A stretch of 9,407 nt of DNA, from positions 1-9,407 of the forward strand of contig DAOUVG010000036.1 of the NCBI GenBank assembly GCA_030667735.1, given 5' to 3'. Each line of letters opens with the position of its first letter. Position 1 is the first letter of the stretch. Made by a program: the position numbers and the translations under genes. Below are positions 1-6,692 of the stretch, piece after piece. This DNA comes from Dehalococcoidales bacterium (GTDB taxonomy: Bacteria; Chloroflexota; Dehalococcoidia; Dehalococcoidales; Fen-1064). The notes under the pieces are model-generated. The model did not search any database. It was not told where the DNA came from and was given only the letters and a program-made list of their open reading frames with translations.

Positions 1-443
1 ACCGAAGAGATATTGATGATACTGCCGCCGCCGTGTTCCTTCATCACCCGGGCTACGGCCTGGCTGAGAAAGAAGAGACCCTTCAGGTTGAGGTTCATTA
101 TCGAGTCCCAGGCCCTTTCCTCCAGCTCAAGCGCCGGCATCCAGACAACACTGGTACCGGCGTTGTTCACCAGGACGTCAATCCTGCCGAATTCGGCGAC
201 GACTGTATCGACCAGGCCCTGTATCTGGTCCATGCGGCCTACATGCGTTGCCACGGCTACTGACTTCCTGCCCATGCCCCGTATCTCTTCGGCCACCAGT
301 TCCAGGTCAGGCAGTTTCCGGCTGGTCACCGCTACATCGGCACCGGCTTCGGCGAATGCCAGCGCGGTGGCCTGACCGATACCACGGCTGCCGCCGGTTA
401 CCAGTGCGACTTTACCTTCGAGAGAGAATCGGGTAGAAACCAT
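1..443 (-). CDS. SDR-family NAD(P)-dependent oxidoreductase, N-terminal part (3' end outside window)
   Basis: This frame runs from an ATG at 443-441 leftward off the window edge and gives 147 residues without a stop. It shows the classical short-chain dehydrogenase/reductase Rossmann fold: the dinucleotide-binding TGGSRGIG at residues 16-23, the VNNAG motif at 92-96, and the NLNLKG segment around 117-122. It breaks off at INISS (143-147), before the catalytic Tyr-x-x-x-Lys. Arg42 after the second strand (TSRK) suggests a preference for NADP(H); this is inference. A GGAGGG ribosome site at 456-451 lies 7 bases before the ATG and fixes the start. The position after the third strand where many family members have Asp-Val reads THVGR (66-70), a small deviation. 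It lies 146 bp downstream of the aldolase gene on the same strand, so they may belong to one pathway. The family covers 3-oxoacyl-ACP reductases and sugar or alcohol dehydrogenases, and the substrate cannot be told from the fragment. Confidence 0.93.
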   Translation of the reverse strand, partial: MVSTRFSLEGKVALVTGGSRGIGQATALAFAEAGADVAVTSRKLPDLELVAEEIRGMGRKSVAVATHVGRMDQIQGLVDTVVAEFGRIDVLVNNAGTSVVWMPALELEERAWDSIMNLNLKGLFFLSQAVARVMKEHGGGSIINISS

Positions 444-527
444 CCGTATGCCCTCCATATTATTCAGTGGGGAATATCGTGTCCGGTGGGAGCTCCCTCA
501 GAAGGGGGGTGCCCCTAAGACGGGGCT

Positions 528-558
528 ATTATAACACACTGCCGCGGAGGCGGTTCAG
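528..558 (-). promoter_or_regulatory. Candidate extended -10 promoter for the SDR gene
   Basis: On the minus strand a perfect TATAAT (533-528) is preceded by TGT (536-534), giving an extended -10 (TGnTATAAT). A weak -35-like CTGAAC lies at 558-553 with a long 19-bp spacer, which an extended -10 element can tolerate. Transcription would begin near 521 and give a leader of roughly 75-80 nt. A small GC hairpin (GCCCC/GGGGC, 511-526) overlaps the expected start point. The call rests on sequence match only. Confidence 0.45.
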
Positions 559-589
559 TCTTGTTATGCAGCCAAGGGCAACAAGGGTC

Positions 590-1585
590 TCAGTACTGCC
601 GGTACCATCCCTCGGAGACGCCGGCCAGTTCGGCGGTGCTGATGTCATATCGCTGGTACCACGGTGTACCGTACCTGGTGGCTATCTCGGCCAGCTTCCT
701 GGTGCGGTCCACGGCGACTGTCGAGAGGAACCTTACCCTCTCCGCGGTATCGCCAATGTCCATGGCCTCCTGCCAGATGGCGCGACCCCCAAGGAAGCCG
801 GAAGCACCGGCCCGGCAGGCGATTTCCACCTGTCGAGCGAAGGTATCGAAGTCCACGCCGGCACTCAGGATGACCCAGGGAACACGGGAGGCCTTATCCA
901 GCCGGCGGCAGATATCGACAAGTTCGAGTGTGTCCTGCCGGTAACGCAGGTCAGCGGGGAACTCCGCCTTGAGGACATCTATCGGCAGTGACGAGATATC
1001 GCGGGCGGTCTGAATGACGATTTCTTCCTTCTGTCGGGCGAATTCAGCGGGATTGTCAGCCTCATTGCCTACCGGATAGCTCACCGGTTCGACCAGGAAC
1101 GGAAGGTCGTACCTGATGCAGTCTTCGGCCACGGCGTTGACGGTCTTCAGTTGCTCGCCGGCAAGAGGTTGGATGTCGGGTCGGTAGTAGACCAGTATCT
1201 TCGCTGCCGAGGCCCCCATCCGCTTGATTTTCTCCACTCCCCACCCTTCCAGCAACGTGGTTACGCGGTGTTCTTTACCGCCCTCGTAGCCGGTAGCCTC
1301 GGTGCTGACCAGCAAACCGGTGGTCCTGGGCAGGATACCCTGACCGATGCACTGCGCGGCACCGAACAAGGGGTCAATCAGCAGGGCGCTGGCGTGTGGC
1401 CCCAGGGTAGAGCACAGCTCCATCTTGCGGCTGACCATTTCATCATAGGTGACTGCCTGCGGATTCTCCCGGTTAATCATATTGCGGAAAGACCCGCGAT
1501 GGTCCAGGGCACAGATGGTGAAGATGCCCTCCGGACCGGCAATCTGCTGCAACCCTCTGAGCTTACCGACAGTGGGACTCTTCAT
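590..1585 (-). CDS. Class I aldolase, LacD/YihT family (tagatose-1,6-bisphosphate aldolase-like)
   Basis: A 331-residue protein of the DeoC/LacD aldolase family (TIM barrel, Schiff-base mechanism). These enzymes cleave ketose-1,6-bisphosphates, or 6-deoxy-6-sulfofructose-1-phosphate in YihT, to dihydroxyacetone phosphate plus an aldehyde. Visible motifs: LDHRGS at 27-32; AAKILVYY at 127-134; EPV at 166-168 with Glu166 as likely acid/base; and DVLKAEFP at 203-210, whose Lys206 matches the Schiff-base lysine of LacD. The phosphate-binding strands are LSAGVD and GFLGGRAIW near the C-terminus. The stretch around VPWVILSAGVD and AGASGFLGGRAIW resembles YihT, while the C-terminal PWY resembles LacD, so the substrate is open. 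The ATG at 1585 is preferred over an in-frame GTG at 1639 because family similarity begins there and because the promoter lies inside the longer version. No Shine-Dalgarno precedes this ATG, which fits a leaderless message. The gene is divergent from the ribosomal operon. Confidence 0.9.
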   Translation of the reverse strand: MKSPTVGKLRGLQQIAGPEGIFTICALDHRGSFRNMINRENPQAVTYDEMVSRKMELCSTLGPHASALLIDPLFGAAQCIGQGILPRTTGLLVSTEATGYEGGKEHRVTTLLEGWGVEKIKRMGASAAKILVYYRPDIQPLAGEQLKTVNAVAEDCIRYDLPFLVEPVSYPVGNEADNPAEFARQKEEIVIQTARDISSLPIDVLKAEFPADLRYRQDTLELVDICRRLDKASRVPWVILSAGVDFDTFARQVEIACRAGASGFLGGRAIWQEAMDIGDTAERVRFLSTVAVDRTRKLAEIATRYGTPWYQRYDISTAELAGVSEGWYRQY

Positions 1586-1601
1586 AATAAGCTTATTATG
1601 A
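1582..1601. repeat. Perfect 20-bp palindrome over the aldolase start codon and -10 element
   Basis: The 20 bases are identical to their own reverse complement, centred on AATAAGCTTATT (1586-1597). On the minus strand the palindrome covers both the -10 hexamer (1600-1595) and the ATG start (1585-1583) of the aldolase gene. A dimeric repressor bound here would block transcription, so an operator is a reasonable guess. Part of the symmetry could be a by-product of AT-rich promoter sequence. Confidence 0.5.
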
Positions 1602-1623
1602 CGCAAGTTACGGTTTTGTTCAA
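1595..1623 (-). promoter_or_regulatory. Sigma-70-type promoter of the aldolase gene, probably giving a leaderless mRNA
   Basis: On the minus strand TTGAAC (1623-1618) and CATAAT (1600-1595) are separated by exactly 17 bp, each close to consensus. Only nine bases lie between the -10 hexamer and the ATG at 1585, so transcription starting 6-8 bases after the -10 would begin one to three bases before the start codon. The absence of any Shine-Dalgarno before this ATG agrees with leaderless translation. Confidence 0.6.
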
Positions 1624-1700
1624 GGAAATGTATTCGCACCTTACATTACTAACACTCCGGTACAACCGATGCCGATTCCTGCACAAGAAGAAAACTTTCC

Positions 1701-1714
1701 CTCCCTGCAGGGAG
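1701..1714. repeat. Perfect 14-bp palindrome CTCCCTGCAGGGAG
   Basis: A self-complementary 14-mer in the divergent intergenic region, seven bases before a TATACT hexamer at 1721-1726. As RNA it would form a 5-bp stem with a TGCA loop, and no T-run follows on either strand, so it is not an intrinsic terminator. It could be a protein-binding site, but nothing else supports this. Confidence 0.3.
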
Positions 1715-1836
1715 TTGTGTTATACTTCTATCTGGACGGGAGCAGGGACGGTTCTCCGGGTTTTCGGGGTTATTCCCGGTGGTATACTCCGCGGACCATG
1801 CGTTGCCAACCCCTTCTACATGCTCCTCAATAATTG

Positions 1837-1866
1837 TTGACACCAGTCGGAGTAGTATGATAACAT
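1837..1866 (+). promoter_or_regulatory. rpsLp: Likely promoter of the rpsL-led ribosomal operon
   Basis: A consensus -35 TTGACA (1837-1842) is followed after 18 bp by TAACAT (1861-1866), which is preceded by TG plus one base (1858-1860), an extended -10. An alternative -10 reading is GATAAC at 1859-1864 with a 16-bp spacer. Transcription would begin near 1873 and give a leader of about 120 nt before rpsL. It is the only good -35 element reading toward the ribosomal genes. Confidence 0.6.
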
Positions 1867-1941
1867 TACTATTTGTGCATTCAGATTCAGCCTGGAGTCG
1901 GCAAGTTGGGCTACCAGTCTCAATATGCTAGCTTTTTTGTT

Positions 1942-1969
1942 GAATGGATGAGCATTAGCTCATCCATTC
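1942..1969 (+). promoter_or_regulatory. Perfect 12-bp stem-loop in the rpsL leader
   Basis: GAATGGATGAGC (1942-1953) and GCTCATCCATTC (1958-1969) are exact reverse complements around an ATTA loop. The hairpin ends 26 bases before the GTG of rpsL and 14 bases before its ribosome site. On the + strand no T-run follows (CGGACTG), and on the minus strand an A-rich tract follows, so it is not a canonical intrinsic terminator in either direction. Six T's (1933-1938) precede it, behind a weak GGGCTA/TAGCTT pairing. A role in leader regulation by a ribosomal protein, or in mRNA stability, is inference. Confidence 0.65.
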
Positions 1970-1983
1970 GGACTGTGCAGGAT

Positions 1984-1988
1984 AGGAG
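1984..1988 (+). promoter_or_regulatory. Ribosome binding site fixing the GTG start of rpsL
   Basis: AGGAG lies 7 bases before the GTG at 1996. Together with the conserved S12 N-terminus ([10 protein letters not shown]) this settles the start. Confidence 0.8.
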
Positions 1989-1995
1989 CGAATAA

Positions 1996-2424
1996 GTGCC
2001 AACCGTTAATCAGCTGGTCCGAAAAGGACGCAAAAGAAATATTGAAAAGACCAGGACACCGGCGTTGCATTATGTCTATAATGCCCTGAAAAACCGGATG
2101 GTCTGGGGGGATGGTGCTCCTCAGAAACGGGGTGTCTGTATTCAGGTCAAGACAACCACCCCCAAGAAGCCTAATTCTGCGCTGCGCAAGATAGCCAGGG
2201 TCAGGCTGACCAACGGGATAGAGGTGACCGCTTACATTCCCGGAGAAGGGCACGAGTTGCAGGAGCACTCGGTGGTGCTCATCCGTGGTGGGCGGGTAAA
2301 GGACTTGCCTGGTGTTCGCTATCATGTGGTGCGGGGAACACTGGATACTGACGGTGTCAACGGCCGCCGCAGGGGTCGCAGTAAGTACGGAGCGAAACGA
2401 CCCAAGGCAACTACCAGGAATTAG
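1996..2424 (+). CDS. rpsL: 30S ribosomal protein S12
   Basis: S12 sits at the decoding centre of the 30S subunit and takes part in tRNA selection; it is the classical streptomycin-resistance protein. The 142-residue product starts [11 protein letters not shown] and carries the conserved [11 protein letters not shown] (55-65) and [12 protein letters not shown] (98-109). Lys57 corresponds to the streptomycin-linked Lys43 of E. coli (counting Met), and Asp103 lies in the loop whose Asp is modified in E. coli, so the protein looks streptomycin-sensitive. It is longer than the roughly 124 residues of E. coli: about 14 extra residues (around 25-41, [17 protein letters not shown]) lie between PAL and PQKRGVC, where low-GC Gram-positive S12 proteins also have an insertion. 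The start is GTG. It is the first gene of the operon, 21 bp before rpsG. Confidence 0.98.
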   Translation: MPTVNQLVRKGRKRNIEKTRTPALHYVYNALKNRMVWGDGAPQKRGVCIQVKTTTPKKPNSALRKIARVRLTNGIEVTAYIPGEGHELQEHSVVLIRGGRVKDLPGVRYHVVRGTLDTDGVNGRRRGRSKYGAKRPKATTRN

Positions 2425-2445
2425 CAGGAGGCAGGTTAGAGCGAA

Positions 2446-2919
2446 ATGTCTAGGCGGGCTCGAGTTATTAAGAGACCAAAAATTCGCCCTGATGCGAATT
2501 ATCAGAGCCTTGTTGTTGCCAAGCTCATCAACAAGGTAATGAGGGATGGCAAAAAGAGCACGGCGGAGAGCATAGTTTTCGGTGCTCTGGATATCATAGG
2601 ACAGCAGGGGTCAAAATCCCCGCTGACGGACATGGAACTGGCGATAAGAAACGCTACTCCTCAGCTCAAGGTTAAGTCACGCCGTGTCGGTGGGGCCACT
2701 TACCAGGTGCCGGTGGAGGTTTCTTCGGATATTGGTCAGTCTCTGGCTTTGCGCTGGCTGGTGAGTTCGGCCAGGGCGAGGACCGGCAAGTCAATGGCGG
2801 AGAAACTGGCCGCCGAACTTAGTGACGCCTCCAAGGGTCAGGGGGGCACGGTCAAAAAACGTGATGATACCCATCGTATGGCTGAAGCCAACCGGGCTTT
2901 TGCCCATTACCGGTGGTGA
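2446..2919 (+). CDS. rpsG: 30S ribosomal protein S7
   Basis: S7 is a primary assembly protein that binds the 3' major domain of 16S rRNA and organises the head of the 30S subunit near the E site. The 157-residue product has the usual length. It shows the basic N-terminus ([14 protein letters not shown], 3-16), the [17 protein letters not shown] hairpin (76-92) that contacts rRNA and mRNA, and the C-terminal [23 protein letters not shown] region (135-157). AGGAGG at 2426-2431 lies 14 bases before the ATG, a rather long spacing, but the conserved N-terminus leaves no doubt about the start. The 21-bp gap after rpsL is too short for an E. coli-style S7 repressor site between S12 and S7. A 52-bp gap to fusA follows. 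Confidence 0.98.
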   Translation: MSRRARVIKRPKIRPDANYQSLVVAKLINKVMRDGKKSTAESIVFGALDIIGQQGSKSPLTDMELAIRNATPQLKVKSRRVGGATYQVPVEVSSDIGQSLALRWLVSSARARTGKSMAEKLAAELSDASKGQGGTVKKRDDTHRMAEANRAFAHYRW

Positions 2920-2971
2920 GAGGTGGTCTACCATTAACCGTAGCCCGATAACTGCGACAAAGGATAATACT

Positions 2972-5059
2972 GTGCCCAGAAGCTTTCCGCTGGAGCGGAT
3001 AAGAAACATAGCTATCATCGCTCACATTGACGCTGGCAAGACCACCGTCACTGAGCGGATGCTTTTTAATACCGGGCTCACCTACAAAATTGGCCAGGTG
3101 GACGAAGGCACCGCAGTGATGGACTGGATGGAGCAGGAGAGGGAGCGCGGTATCACTATCACATCGGCCGCCATTACCTGTTACTGGCAGGAGCACCGTA
3201 TCAACATTATCGATACGCCCGGGCATGTGGATTTCACCGCCGAGGTTGAACGTTGCCTGAGAGTACTCGATGGCGGCGTCGTCGTTTTCGATGGCGTGGC
3301 CGGTGTTGAAGCGCAGTCGGAGACTGTGTGGCGGCAGGCGGACAGGTACCAGGTACCCAGGATATGCTTCGTTAATAAGATGGAACGGATGGGTGCCGAT
3401 TTTCACCGTACCGTCTCAATGATAGAGGGAAGGCTTCACGCTAAACCGCTGCCAGTACAGATACCACTGGGCAGCAGTGAGTCATTCACTGGCGTCATTG
3501 ACCTGATTGAGAACAAGGTCTGGACCTATAAGGATGACCGTGATGCACCACCGGAGGAGACTGCCATTCCGAAATCAGAGCAGGCGAGGTGTAGTAAGTT
3601 TCGCCAGGCAATGATTGAGAAACTGGCAGAGCTTGACGACCATATTCTGATGGCTTACCTCGATGGTGAAAGCATCAGTGCTGATGACCTGAGAAAGGCA
3701 GTAAGAAAGGCGACCCTGGCGAATGTGATAGTGCCGGTACTGTGCGGTAGCGCTCTGAGGAACATGGGGGTCAATCTGCTGCTGGATGCAATCGTGGACT
3801 ACCTGCCGTCTCCTATGGACATGCCACCGGTACAGGCAATTGATACCAAAGCGGGTGGTGAGGTAACCCTGCCTGCCACGGATGAGGCACCGTTCTCGGC
3901 ATTGGCATTCAAAGTGGTAACGGACCCATTTGTGGGCCGGCTGGTCTATTTCCGGGTGTATTCCGGCAGAGTGAAGGCCGGTGCTCAGATATACAATTCA
4001 ACCCGTAGCAGACCGGAGCGCATCGGCAGGCTGCTCCTGATGCATGCCAATCGACGCGAGGAAATGGATGCCGCCGATACCGGGGCTATCGTAGCCACGC
4101 TTGGCCTCAAGAGCACCTTCACCGGGGATACGCTATGTGAGGCTACGCAGCCGGTGCTTCTCGAAAACATACGGTTCCCCGAACCGGTGCTGTCGATTGC
4201 CATTGAACCGAAGACCAGGGCCGACCAGGACAAAATGGGTGAGGCCCTGCGGAAGTTGACCGAGGAAGACCCTACCTTCAAGGTGAATTACGACGATGAG
4301 ACGGGGCAGACGGTTATCGCCGGTATGGGCGAACTTCACCTGGATATTATTACTAACCGGATGCTAGTCGAGTTTGGTGTAGATGCCAAAGTGGGCAGGC
4401 CGAGGGTTGCTTATAAAGAGACAATAACTGTTTCGGCACAGAGTGAAGGCAGGTTTGTACGGCAGACCGGTGGCCATGGGCAATACGGGCACGTCGTTAT
4501 TGAGATAGAGCCCAAGGAGCGGGGCAGCGGCTTTGAGTTTGTCAATGGTATCCGGGCGGGGACGATTCCGAGGCAGTACATTTCTCCAGTTGAGGCTGGT
4601 ATAAAGGAAGCCATGGGGACCGGGGTTCTGGCGGGCTATCCTATGATTGATATCAGGATAACTCTCACGGATGGCAGCTATCACGAAGTAGATTCATCGG
4701 AGCTGGCCTTTCGGATAGCGGGCTCGATGGCATTGAAGAATGCTGTTAAAAAAGCCCGGCCGGTACTGCTGGAGCCGGTGATGAAGCTGGAGGTAGTTAC
4801 GCCCAAGGAATTCCTCGGCGATATTATCGGTGACGTAAGTGCCCGGCGAGGGCATATAGAGTTGATTGAAACACACGGTGAAACGTGTGTTATCCAGGCC
4901 ATTGTCCCACTGGTGGAGACTTTTGGCTACACAACCAGCCTCCGGTCGGAAACCCAGGGCAGGGCAACTCACTCCCTGGAGTTTCACAATTACCAGGAGT
5001 TGCCGGATGGGTTGGTCGACAAAATTACAGACAAAGCAGGAATAGCGCGGTATGCCTAA
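2972..5059 (+). CDS. fusA: Elongation factor G
   Basis: EF-G is the translational GTPase that drives translocation and, with RRF, recycles ribosomes. The product is 695 residues, typical for the family. G-domain motifs: P-loop AHIDAGKTT (17-25), switch I ERGITI (58-63), DTPGH (81-85), G4 NKME (135-138) and GSA (259-261). Domains II-V follow, with domain IV GQYGHV and [18 protein letters not shown], and domain [15 protein letters not shown]. The G4 motif has Glu138 where EF-G normally has Asp (NKMD); the codons AAT AAG ATG GAA are unambiguous. The GTG at 2972 is chosen because AAAGGA (2959-2964) lies 7 bases upstream and the homologous N-terminus ([15 protein letters not shown]) begins there; the frame stays open back to 2822, but that part overlaps rpsG. 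The stop overlaps the rpsJ start by 8 bp. The sequence is full-length and of the ordinary bacterial EF-G type. Confidence 0.98.
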   Translation: MPRSFPLERIRNIAIIAHIDAGKTTVTERMLFNTGLTYKIGQVDEGTAVMDWMEQERERGITITSAAITCYWQEHRINIIDTPGHVDFTAEVERCLRVLDGGVVVFDGVAGVEAQSETVWRQADRYQVPRICFVNKMERMGADFHRTVSMIEGRLHAKPLPVQIPLGSSESFTGVIDLIENKVWTYKDDRDAPPEETAIPKSEQARCSKFRQAMIEKLAELDDHILMAYLDGESISADDLRKAVRKATLANVIVPVLCGSALRNMGVNLLLDAIVDYLPSPMDMPPVQAIDTKAGGEVTLPATDEAPFSALAFKVVTDPFVGRLVYFRVYSGRVKAGAQIYNSTRSRPERIGRLLLMHANRREEMDAADTGAIVATLGLKSTFTGDTLCEATQPVLLENIRFPEPVLSIAIEPKTRADQDKMGEALRKLTEEDPTFKVNYDDETGQTVIAGMGELHLDIITNRMLVEFGVDAKVGRPRVAYKETITVSAQSEGRFVRQTGGHGQYGHVVIEIEPKERGSGFEFVNGIRAGTIPRQYISPVEAGIKEAMGTGVLAGYPMIDIRITLTDGSYHEVDSSELAFRIAGSMALKNAVKKARPVLLEPVMKLEVVTPKEFLGDIIGDVSARRGHIELIETHGETCVIQAIVPLVETFGYTTSLRSETQGRATHSLEFHNYQELPDGLVDKITDKAGIARYA

Positions 5060-5360
5060 ACAGAAGATTCGTATTAAGCTCAAGGGTTTCGATCATAAGC
5101 TAGTCGACCAGTCTGCACGGCAGATTGTGGAGACGGTGGAGCAGACCGGTGCGGTTGTTGTCGGACCGATACCGCTCCCGACTCACATCCAGAAATTCAG
5201 CGTCATCCGGTCTCCCTTCATCGACAAGGACTCGCAGGAGCAGTTCGAAATCAGGACGCATAAGCGTCTGATAGATATAGTCGAAACCACGTCGAAGACC
5301 ATCGACGCCCTGACGAAGCTCAATCTGCCGTCAGGGGTTGAGCTTGACATCAAGTTATAG
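5052..5360 (+). CDS. rpsJ: 30S ribosomal protein S10 (NusE)
   Basis: S10 is a 30S head protein and, as NusE, partners NusB in antitermination and links NusG to the ribosome. The 102-residue product has standard length and shows the conserved [13 protein letters not shown] (7-19), GPIPLPT (38-44) and [12 protein letters not shown] (65-76) segments. The ATG lies inside the end of fusA, an 8-bp overlap, with AGGAA (5038-5042) nine bases upstream, so it is probably translationally coupled to EF-G. In many bacteria S10 starts its own operon behind a regulatory leader; here no room exists for one. No tuf gene separates fusA and rpsJ. Confidence 0.98.
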   Translation: MPKQKIRIKLKGFDHKLVDQSARQIVETVEQTGAVVVGPIPLPTHIQKFSVIRSPFIDKDSQEQFEIRTHKRLIDIVETTSKTIDALTKLNLPSGVELDIKL

Positions 5361-5383
5361 AACAGACAGAGGCAAAGGACGAA

Positions 5384-6043
5384 ATGATTCCGGGTATCAT
5401 TGGTAAAAAGATAGGCGTGAGCCAGATATTCAGGGAAGGCGGCAAGATGGAGGCTGTAACCGTTATCGAAGCCGGACCCTGTTGTGTGATTCAGGTCAAA
5501 ACAAAGGCGAAAGAAGGATATTGCGCCGTCCAGCTCGGATTTGGTGAGGCCAAGCACGTTAACTCGCCCGAGCGAGGACATCTAAAGGAACTGGGGAAGT
5601 TTCGATACCTGCGGGAATTCCGGATTGAAGACACCGGGGAAATCCAGGTAGGAGACAAAGTGGATGCCGGTCTGTTTGAGGCTGGCGAGCTGATAGATGT
5701 CACCGGGATATCCAAGAGCAAAGGTTTTGCCGGTGTGGTGAAACGGCACCACTTCAAAGGTGGTCCGAAGACTCACGGACAGTCTGACCGGCACCGTGCC
5801 CCCGGCTCGGTGGGTGCAGGCACCACTCCGGGTCGCGTGTTTAAGGGAACACGTATGGCGGGACGTATGGGTGGCGACAGGGTGACGGTACGTAATCTGG
5901 AGGTGTACCGGGCTGACCCGGAGCGTAACATTCTGCTGGTCAAGGGTGCTTTGCCCGGACCTAAAAACGGATTACTACTGATAAAGAAAACAACTCTGGT
6001 TGAGAAATCGGACCTGGTTACGGAATCAGGTGAGGGGACGTAG
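5384..6043 (+). CDS. rplC: 50S ribosomal protein L3
   Basis: L3 is an early 50S assembly protein; its long loop reaches towards the peptidyl-transferase centre. The 219-residue product is of normal size. It starts MIPGIIGKKIGVSQIF, has KSKGFAGVVKRHHFKGGPKTHG in the middle, and the signature RAPGSVGAGTTPGRVFKG followed by RMAGRMGGDRVTVRNLEV. The E. coli methylated glutamine (GQN) is replaced by Ala (GAG), as I would expect outside the gammaproteobacteria. The ATG is preceded by AAAGGA (5374-5379) at a short 4-base spacing and by AGAGG further up. It is 23 bp after rpsJ and 4 bp before rplD. Confidence 0.98.
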   Translation: MIPGIIGKKIGVSQIFREGGKMEAVTVIEAGPCCVIQVKTKAKEGYCAVQLGFGEAKHVNSPERGHLKELGKFRYLREFRIEDTGEIQVGDKVDAGLFEAGELIDVTGISKSKGFAGVVKRHHFKGGPKTHGQSDRHRAPGSVGAGTTPGRVFKGTRMAGRMGGDRVTVRNLEVYRADPERNILLVKGALPGPKNGLLLIKKTTLVEKSDLVTESGEGT

Positions 6044-6047
6044 AGAT

Positions 6048-6692
6048 ATGCAGGCCCCGGTGTACGGTTTAACCGGCGAAGTAGTCGACAATATAGAAAT
6101 AAGTGACCGGGTCTTTGGTGTGCCGTTTAATGAAGGCGTGGTGCACCAGGCAATGGTCAGGCAACGTGCCAATGCTCGCCAGGGGACAGCCAGTACGAAG
6201 ACCCGGGGCGATGTGTCAGGCAGTTCGCGGAAGCTGTTCCGCCAGAAAGGCACGGGCAACGCCCGGGCAGGCAGCGTAAAATCGCCATTGCGACGGGGAG
6301 GGGGCATCACCTTCGGCCCCAAACCGAGGAGCTATCGTCAGGCAATGCCGAAGAAGATGCGGCGTCTGGCCCTGAGGTGTGTACTCTCAGCCAAAGCCAG
6401 GGACGGAGAGTTAACGATTCTGGAAGTACTATCACTCGATGAACCGAAAACCAGGGAGATGGTGCGTATTCTGGAGGCACTTAAGGTGGACTCCACGGCG
6501 CTGATAGTTACATCCGAGCCGAAGACCAACGTGATCAAGTCAGCCCGCAACATTCCCGGGATTAAAACCCGGCCAGCCAGTGTACTCAACGTACTGGATA
6601 TTATATCCAATAAGGCACTGGTAATGGAGGTGGGTGCTGTGAGGAAGGCGGAAGAGCTCTGGGGTGAGGAATCGGCTGAGGTGGGAGATTAA
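6048..6692 (+). CDS. rplD: 50S ribosomal protein L4
   Basis: L4 lines the constriction of the peptide exit tunnel; in E. coli it also represses the S10 operon. The 214-residue product has the globular rRNA-binding domain and the extended tunnel loop, with RQKGTGNARAGSVKSP (65-80) and RRGGGITFGPKPRSY just after it. The frame stays open upstream to 6000, inside rplC, but the ATG at 6048 is preferred: GAGGGG (6032-6037) lies 10 bases upstream, and family similarity starts at VYGLTGEVV. The stop overlaps the rplW start by one base (TAATG). The last residues (EEESAEVGD-like) form a short acidic end beyond the conserved core. Confidence 0.98.
   Translation: MQAPVYGLTGEVVDNIEISDRVFGVPFNEGVVHQAMVRQRANARQGTASTKTRGDVSGSSRKLFRQKGTGNARAGSVKSPLRRGGGITFGPKPRSYRQAMPKKMRRLALRCVLSAKARDGELTILEVLSLDEPKTREMVRILEALKVDSTALIVTSEPKTNVIKSARNIPGIKTRPASVLNVLDIISNKALVMEVGAVRKAEELWGEESAEVGD

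Larger units (their letters stand above)
1586..1995. other. Divergent intergenic region between the aldolase gene and rpsL
   Basis: These 410 bases hold no convincing gene. Leftward they carry the aldolase promoter and palindrome. Rightward they carry a sigma-70-like promoter at 1837-1866, a weak hairpin followed by six T's (1908-1938), a strong hairpin (1942-1969) and the rpsL ribosome site. The stretch 1640-1836 has a 14-bp palindrome at 1701-1714 and two isolated TATACT hexamers (1721-1726 and 1783-1788) without good -35 partners. Short open frames here lack ribosome sites and resemble nothing I recognise. No tRNA or other RNA gene was recognised. Confidence 0.7.

Noticed and set aside
560..585. 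CTTGTT/AACAAG inverted repeat after the aldolase stop as a terminator
   Set aside because: The stem is only 6 bp with a long loop and no T-run follows on the minus strand, so a rho-independent terminator is not supported.
467..991. Plus-strand 174-codon frame opposite the aldolase
   Set aside because: It is the antisense shadow of a well-supported aldolase, and its translation shows no family features.
1586..1639. Aldolase start at the GTG of 1639
   Set aside because: The extra 18 residues have no family match, no nearby ribosome site exists, and the likely promoter lies within this stretch.
1649..1843. 64-codon minus-strand frame in the intergenic region
   Set aside because: It starts with GTG without a Shine-Dalgarno, contains no recognisable motif and overlaps the -35 element of the rpsL promoter.
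2939..2968. Internal promoter before fusA (GATAAT at 2963-2968)
   Set aside because: No acceptable -35 hexamer lies 16-18 bp upstream, and the site overlaps the fusA ribosome binding site.
2822..2971. Extended N-terminus of EF-G
   Set aside because: The frame is open back to 2822 but overlaps the end of rpsG, has no family similarity, and a good ribosome site precedes the GTG at 2972.
6000..6047. Longer L4 start inside rplC
   Set aside because: The extra 16 residues are not L4-like, and the ATG at 6048 has a GAGGGG site at proper distance.
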